Positions 58,897-64,000 of a DNA stretch of 64,000 nucleotides are shown piece by piece; the first letter of the stretch is position 1; every line of letters begins with the position of its first letter. A program made the position numbers and the translations under genes. The stretch spans positions 496,001-560,000 of the forward strand of contig NBAY01000025.1 of the NCBI GenBank assembly GCA_002794775.1. Reading direction: 5' to 3'. The notes below the pieces were generated by a model, which worked only from the letters and a program-made list of their open reading frames with translations, did not search any database and was not told the DNA's origin. This DNA comes from Porodaedalea pini. Taxonomy: Eukaryota; Basidiomycota; Agaricomycetes; Hymenochaetales; Hymenochaetaceae.

Positions 58897-61490
58897 CATG
58901 CCGCTCATCCATCGCAAGGTATGATCCTTGGGAAAGCTGCGTTACATCATTCTGACTTCCAATCCTTCTAGAACTTGAATTACCTTCATCTCGATTACAA
59001 CATGAATCTGAAGCCGGTGAAGACGTTTACGACGAAGGAACACAAAAAGTCTCGCTTTGGAAATGCATTCCATATGTGCCGTGAAATTCTTCGCCTCACA
59101 AAGCTCGTTGTCGATGCGCACGTCCAATTCCGGCTTAGCAATGTGGATGCCTTCCAACTGGCGGATGCATTGCAGTATATCTTCGCACATATCGGCGCGC
59201 TCACCGACATGTACCATTACAAGTACAAGCTTATGCGTCAGGTCCGGATGTGCAAAGATCACAAGCATCTGATCTATTATTGCTTCAATGTGGGACCTGT
59301 TGGTAAGGGCCCAGGCTGTGGGTTTAGGGCTCCAGGTTGGCGAGGGTGGCTCTTCTTCATGCGTGGAATTGTACCGTTGCTTGAGCACTGGCTCGGAAAC
59401 TTGCTTGTGCGTCAGTTCGAGGGTCGCAACAGCAAGGGCGTCGCAAAGACGGTCACGAAGCAGCGTGTCGAATCGCACTATGACTTGGGATTACGCACTG
59501 CCGTGATGCACTGTATTCTTGATATGATGCCGGAGTCGATCAAGCAGAACAAGGCGAAGACTATCTTGCAGGACTTGTCAGAAGCGTGGCACTGCTGGAA
59601 AGGCAAACAGTACGTCGTTTGGTTGAATCTGGACTTTGCGTACTAAGCGTTATTCTACAGTTCCATGGAAGGTTCCGGAATGCCAACTGCAATCGAGAAC
59701 ACCACCTTGCGGTACATCAAGAGCAAGGCGGACTGGTGGTGCTCGATTGCGCACTACGATCGCGAGCGTATCAGGCATGGTGCGGCTGTCGACAAGGCTG
59801 TGGTCAAGAAGAACTTGGGGCGTCTTACTCGACTGTACTTGAAAGCTGAGCAGGAGCGTCGGCATGCTTACCTCAAAGATGGTCCTTACGTTAGTGCTGA
59901 GGAGGCTGTTGCGATCTACACATCGATGGTCCACTGGCTTGAGAGTCAGAAATTTGCTCCCATCCCATTCCCGTAAGATTCAATTAAATACGTCTTTCAG
60001 TAGCTCTCACTGATGTTTCCATACAGTTCCTCTTCGTACAAGCATGACACGAAGTTGCTCGTGTTGGCTCTCGAGAAGTTGAAAGAGGCATACAGCGTCA
60101 AAGGTCGTCTTAACGAATCTCAGCGTGAGGAGCTTGCTCTCATTGAGCAGGCGTATGACAATCCACACGAACGTATGTTCCTTTTCTAATTGATCGTAGG
60201 GTGTAGCTAATTGATTCGCATGCAGGTCTGTCTAGGATCAAGCGTCTCTTGCTCACTCAGCGAGCCTTCAAAGAGGCAGGCATTGAGTTCTTCGACACAT
60301 ATGACAAACTCGCATATCTTGCCCAGTTCTTATCCTTTGAGGCTGACAAGTGCGGACACCGAACCTCCTCCCCTTCTGGTGTACAAGTGGTGCCAGGGTA
60401 TCAATAACTTGACGGACATCTGGGAGACGAGCGAGGGCGAATGCGTAGTGATGATGGAGACCGTACTTTTGAAGGTCTACGAAAAGATTAAACTGCAACG
60501 TGCAAGTGAAATGGCGGGTCCCCCACGACTGCCCGACAATTTCCTGCAGTACGGTGATTCTGACACCGAGACATGCCATCCAGTCCGTCTCTATTCTCGT
60601 TGTGTTGATCGTTTGCATATTTTATTTCGCTTCGCCGCCGAGGAATCACGCGCCCTTATACAATGTTACCTCAGCGAGAATCCAGATCCGACAAACAACA
60701 ACGTTATTGGGTATAACAACGAAAGATGTTGGCCGCGGGATTACCGTATGCGCTTGATGAAGCACGACGCCAATCTAGGTCGAGCTGTGTTCTGGAACGT
60801 GAAGCAGAGCCTGCGTCGTTCTTTGACGACGATTGAATGGGAAGATCCGTTTGTTAGTGTCTACTCCAAAAGCAACCCTCAGCTACTCTTCTCGATGAGC
60901 GGCTTCGAGGTGTGCATTCTGCCAAAGATCCGGACGATGAGTGGAGAGCAGTTGTCACTCAAGGACGGGGTGTGGAACTTGACCAACGAGCAGTCGAAGG
61001 AGCGTACTACGCAAGCCTTCCTCCGCGTCTCCGATGAAGGTGAGAATATTAAAGCTTCCATGGAATATGTAACGCTGAAGAATTTCATAAGTGTTCAACA
61101 GTTTAACAACCGTATCCACCAGGTCCTCATGAGCTCAGGCTCTACCGCCTTTTCCAAGATTGTCAACAAATGGAACACTGCGATCATCGGTCTGATGACT
61201 TATTATCAGGAGGCTGTCATCCACACGAATGAGCTGCTTGATGTTTTGGTGAAGGCTGAGAACAAAATTCAGACTCAGTGTCGAGATTGGCTTGAACAGT
61301 AAGATGCCTTTGTGTTTCCCTCCAGTCGTCTTCTACATCCTCAAAGTAAGCATCGCAGCTCTTATGTATATCACGTCTTGCTGAACTGTTGTCGTAATGG
61401 AACTCGGTGGTCTTGGAGTGTTGTCTATGAGTCGTGTGCTTATTCCTCAGAGCGATGATGTGCTACCTCCCCATCCCTCCTCCTTTACAC
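58897..61490 (+). pseudogene. prp8: PRP8 fragment, plus-strand block
   Basis: From IHRK, an intron (58920-58969), [80 protein letters not shown], an intron near 59612-59660, [60 protein letters not shown], the shared [20 protein letters not shown] deletion (~60340), [60 protein letters not shown] and, after frameshifts, ELGGLGVLSMSRVLIPQSDD near 61400-61460. Roughly 800 residues. PRP8 order is continuous here, unlike in the minus block. No start and no stop. Confidence 0.9.
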
Positions 61491-61503
61491 TGCATGTTGT
61501 ACA

Positions 61504-62301
61504 TTAAATAATAGCATATAGAGCAATGACTGCTGTAGTTTTCCCTTCGCCATGAAGCTCATAATCACTATACTGTGATAGATACTTTTCTGCATTTGAA
61601 ACTCTGCCAGTGGTTATACCATCATTATACCAGACCAGTCCAGACTTATCTATTATTCTACAAGTGAAGTGATTGTCACCACCATAAATCAGACCTCGCA
61701 ATTTGTGTTTTTTCAAACGTGGTGTACATTTTATAACAATCTCATGATCAATTATAATCTCATAATTATACAACTGCACAGCTACAACATTTGTTGACTC
61801 ACTGATATGAGATTGTACATTGGTGTCAGCTGTATAATCTATTTGACATTGTCTACATGTTACTGACATTGAACCAAAGTAATAGTTAAGCCATTGTTGA
61901 ATAGAAGGGTATGTATTGATGTTTTTATATTGACTGCTGAATAAATACCATTCAGGAGCTGTATTAAAGTCTTCTGTAAAACATGGAATAAATGAGGATA
62001 ATAAAAGACTTTGTTTAGACCTATTACATTGAATACACTGGCTTTGCTTATATATTATAGGTTCTTTTGCTTCTAGGCATTTCTGCACAACAGAGGCTAC
62101 AGCTGTTAACTTATGACCTAATGGAAATTGATGTCTGTTCTGGTTGAAAAGCTTGTTACGAATGGCATATCTTTCTTCTTCAAAACTACTTATTGAATTC
62201 ATTACCCTCTGAAAATGATCATGCAATTTAATTTGATACTGTGAATATATATTATACCACCTCTCATAGTCTTCTATGTATAAATTGAATAAAATAGGCA
62301 A
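61504..62301 (-). pseudogene. Truncated ubiquitin-specific-protease-like ORF, AT-rich
   Basis: 265 open codons ending ATAVIALYAII-like, far more AT-rich than the neighbours. It has paired cysteines (CIQCNRS, CRQCQID) as in a USP zinc-binding insert, and near the C-terminus LRGLIYGGDNHFTCRIIDKS followed by VWYNDG, which resembles the His box and the aromatic-Asp motif of C19 deubiquitinases. No catalytic Cys box is visible; the 5' end is cut off by the LTR at 62339. It may come from a transposon that carries a protease. Function is inference. Confidence 0.5.
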
Positions 62302-62338
62302 TACAGAGTCATAAGCACAACTATAACTTACTGAATCC

Positions 62339-63122
62339 TGTTAGGACTCAAACTTTTACCTTTTCTTTTCTTTTCCTTTTACCATTTCTTTTCTTTTAAC
62401 CGCTCCTTTTCATTATATTTAATCATCTTTTCAATCATTTCCTACACTCCCTCCACACGACCTTCATTCTTTCCATTCCGTTTGTTTATGTAACTTTAGA
62501 TAATATAGTCCCACGGTTGCCGCTATATAAGGTCTCAGGAATCGCATGAACTCCTTGTTCTGCTTTTCCTCTTACCTCCACAACGACCTAGGTGAGACTT
62601 GTCCTCCTTGTATTAGTTTAGTCTTGTATTAATCCTCTTACCTCTGCGACAACCTAGCCTGAGTAAAGCGTGTCCCGAGTCCCCGCTCGAGTATAGCACG
62701 TCCCAGACGACAGTCAGCCGAGGCCTGCCCAGTCCGAGTCATCTCCCGGGCTCCCGCCTAACATAAAAGCAGAACCCCACCCAGGCTCATCCCCAGCATA
62801 CGTTGTCGCTGTCGACTCACCTTCACTCAGTCTAGAGGAGCACTCCCCTCGACGGACTTGACGTGTAAACCCCCTAAACGACAACCCTTAACCCTGCCCG
62901 GACGTTTTCGGACGTTCGTGTATTACATAAACTTCACAACCAACTTTTCCCGACCCTGGCTCTCCGCATCTCCCTTTGGTGGAGGAGCCACTTAACTTGG
63001 ACATGGGTGACATTACATGTACAGTTGTCGACGTCGTTGTCGATTGTTATCACTGCCGCATCCTTCCGTCTCATTATTAACTTCGCCGACGAACCCGTTC
63101 AACGTTGGCGTAACCCCGGATC
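62339..63122 (+). mobile_element. LTR and leader of a Ty3/Gypsy-type element
   Basis: Begins TGTTAGGACTCAAACTTTTA, the same start as the LTR at 63926 (about 6 differences in 77 bp) and the inverted one at 39412. CT-rich start, then GTCTCAGGAATCGCATGAAC. The LTR 3' end and primer-binding site could not be placed with confidence (probably between 62770 and 63000). Confidence 0.7.
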
Positions 63123-63925
63123 GAATGCACAACCGATCCCCATCCCTCCACCATCATCAAGATAGATCTCACCGACGAACAGCAACAGGCCCTCCCTGCA
63201 TCAGCCCGTTGGGATCTAGACCGACCAAGTTACGTCGCAACCAACAACAGCGGCATTACATACGACATCTGGTGGAGTGAGACCCGGCATAGCTGGTATT
63301 CGACGAACGAAGAAGGAAGGAGAGCTAGGTGGCCCCCAGCCATCCCGCCGTCACCTGCACCGTCGACATCTACCATCAACTTACCACCGACTCCAGGACC
63401 CTACCGTGAGACTCGTAGAGATCTTTCACCGCCAACCCCTCCTGAACCTTCGACGCCCACGCCCAAACCTGCAATGTCAGCAGGAGGTTTCAGTAAGCAG
63501 CAGATGGAGCAGATCGCGGCTATCATCGCAAACACCTTTGCCCATCAGGCGAACAATGCCCCGGCACCAGTCGCGGCAGCTACCCCCCCAACCCCCAGCA
63601 TCGACGTCGCCCGGCCACGTGAATTCACTGGCAGCGACGACTATCTGGACTTCAAACGCAAGGTCCTCCTCTTTGTCTCGGCAAACCCGAACCGGTACCC
63701 GACGTCTGAAAGCAAGATCTACGTCGCTCTCTCCTACCTGAAAGGTGGCAACGCAGCAACGTGGGCCCAAAACTACGTAGAGGAGTCGACGACAGTGGGA
63801 ATTGTAACCTTCACCAACAGTTGGACAAGGTTCCAGGAGCGCCTAGACGCCTCATTCGATGACCCGAACCGGAAGGAAAAAGCGCTAGCGGAATTCCGAA
63901 CCAAGGTTCAGAAGGACCTTACTGT
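63123..63925 (+). pseudogene. gag: Gag of a Ty3/Gypsy-type retrotransposon, truncated
   Basis: The frame is open from about 63123; the conserved part starts MSAGGFSKQQMEQIAAIIAN at 63474 and has the retrotransposon Gag core REFTGSDDYLDFKRKVLLFV, KIYVALSYLKGGNAATWAQN and WTRFQERLDASFDDPNRKEK. It stops at KDLT, where an LTR begins at 63926. No nucleocapsid knuckle, protease, RT or integrase is present. Confidence 0.8.
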
Positions 63926-64000
63926 TAGGACTCGAACTTTTACCTTTTCTTTTATTTTCCCTTTTACCATTTCTTTTCTTTTAATCGTCCCTTTTCATTA
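63926..64000 (+). mobile_element. Second LTR, cut by the window end
   Basis: TGTTAGGACTCGAACTTTTA and following CT-rich sequence match the 62339 LTR. Either the 3' LTR of an internally deleted element or the 5' LTR of another copy inserted into gag. Confidence 0.8.

Overview
This window reads as nuclear DNA of an Agaricomycete (mushroom/polypore-type basidiomycete). Evidence: introns of about 45-75 bp with fungal splice sites, a white-collar-1 blue-light receptor without the GATA zinc finger, a fatty-acid-synthase fragment in which the beta and alpha chains are fused, a basidiomycete-style BTB/CAP-Gly protein, and a kinase carrying an MLKL/HeLo-like helical domain. The species is not identifiable by eye.

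Layout. (1) 0.2-5.4 kb: dead gene remnants: an oligopeptide-transporter pseudogene, an RNA14 fragment and a rearranged prolyl-tRNA synthetase. (2) 5.7-6.7 kb: a ~1 kb non-autonomous DNA transposon with 41-bp terminal inverted repeats and a 6-bp target duplication. (3) 7.2-16.8 kb: three apparently functional minus-strand genes: a protein kinase (7389-8512), a ~1,220-aa JmjC-domain protein (10117-14239) and an MLKL-like-domain kinase (14900-16797). Two perfect 34-bp palindromes lie just 3' of the two kinases. (4) 17-31.7 kb: mobile-element debris, a decayed full-length BTB/CAP-Gly gene, then three intact housekeeping or regulatory genes: wc-1, RPL10 and a secreted GH18 chitinase with a carbohydrate-binding module.

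(5) 31.9-61.5 kb is the unusual part: a mosaic of broken pieces of essential genes, introns included, joined end to end: BTB/CAP-Gly (four further partial copies), fused FAS, eIF4G, PRP8, RPB1 and NOT1. RPB1 and PRP8 pieces occur in both orientations. Two blocks share the identical BTB-to-RPB1 junction and shared deletions, so the chimera was duplicated after it formed. Several breakpoints coincide with the ends of a 178-bp MITE. One block (51-53 kb) has lost many CpG sites, as expected from methylcytosine deamination. Interspersed are TA-flanked foldback elements, a MITE nested in an LTR, a ~355-bp repeat present three times, and two transposon-like ORFs.

(6) 61.5-64 kb: an AT-rich ORF resembling a ubiquitin-specific-protease C-terminus, cut by an LTR, then a Ty3/Gypsy-type element whose gag is truncated directly by a second LTR.

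Only the kinases, JmjC gene, wc-1, RPL10 and chitinase look functional; most of the rest is repeat-driven wreckage. Positions come from reading by eye; exon borders of the intact genes were checked for phase, while pseudogene borders are approximate to about 10-50 bp.
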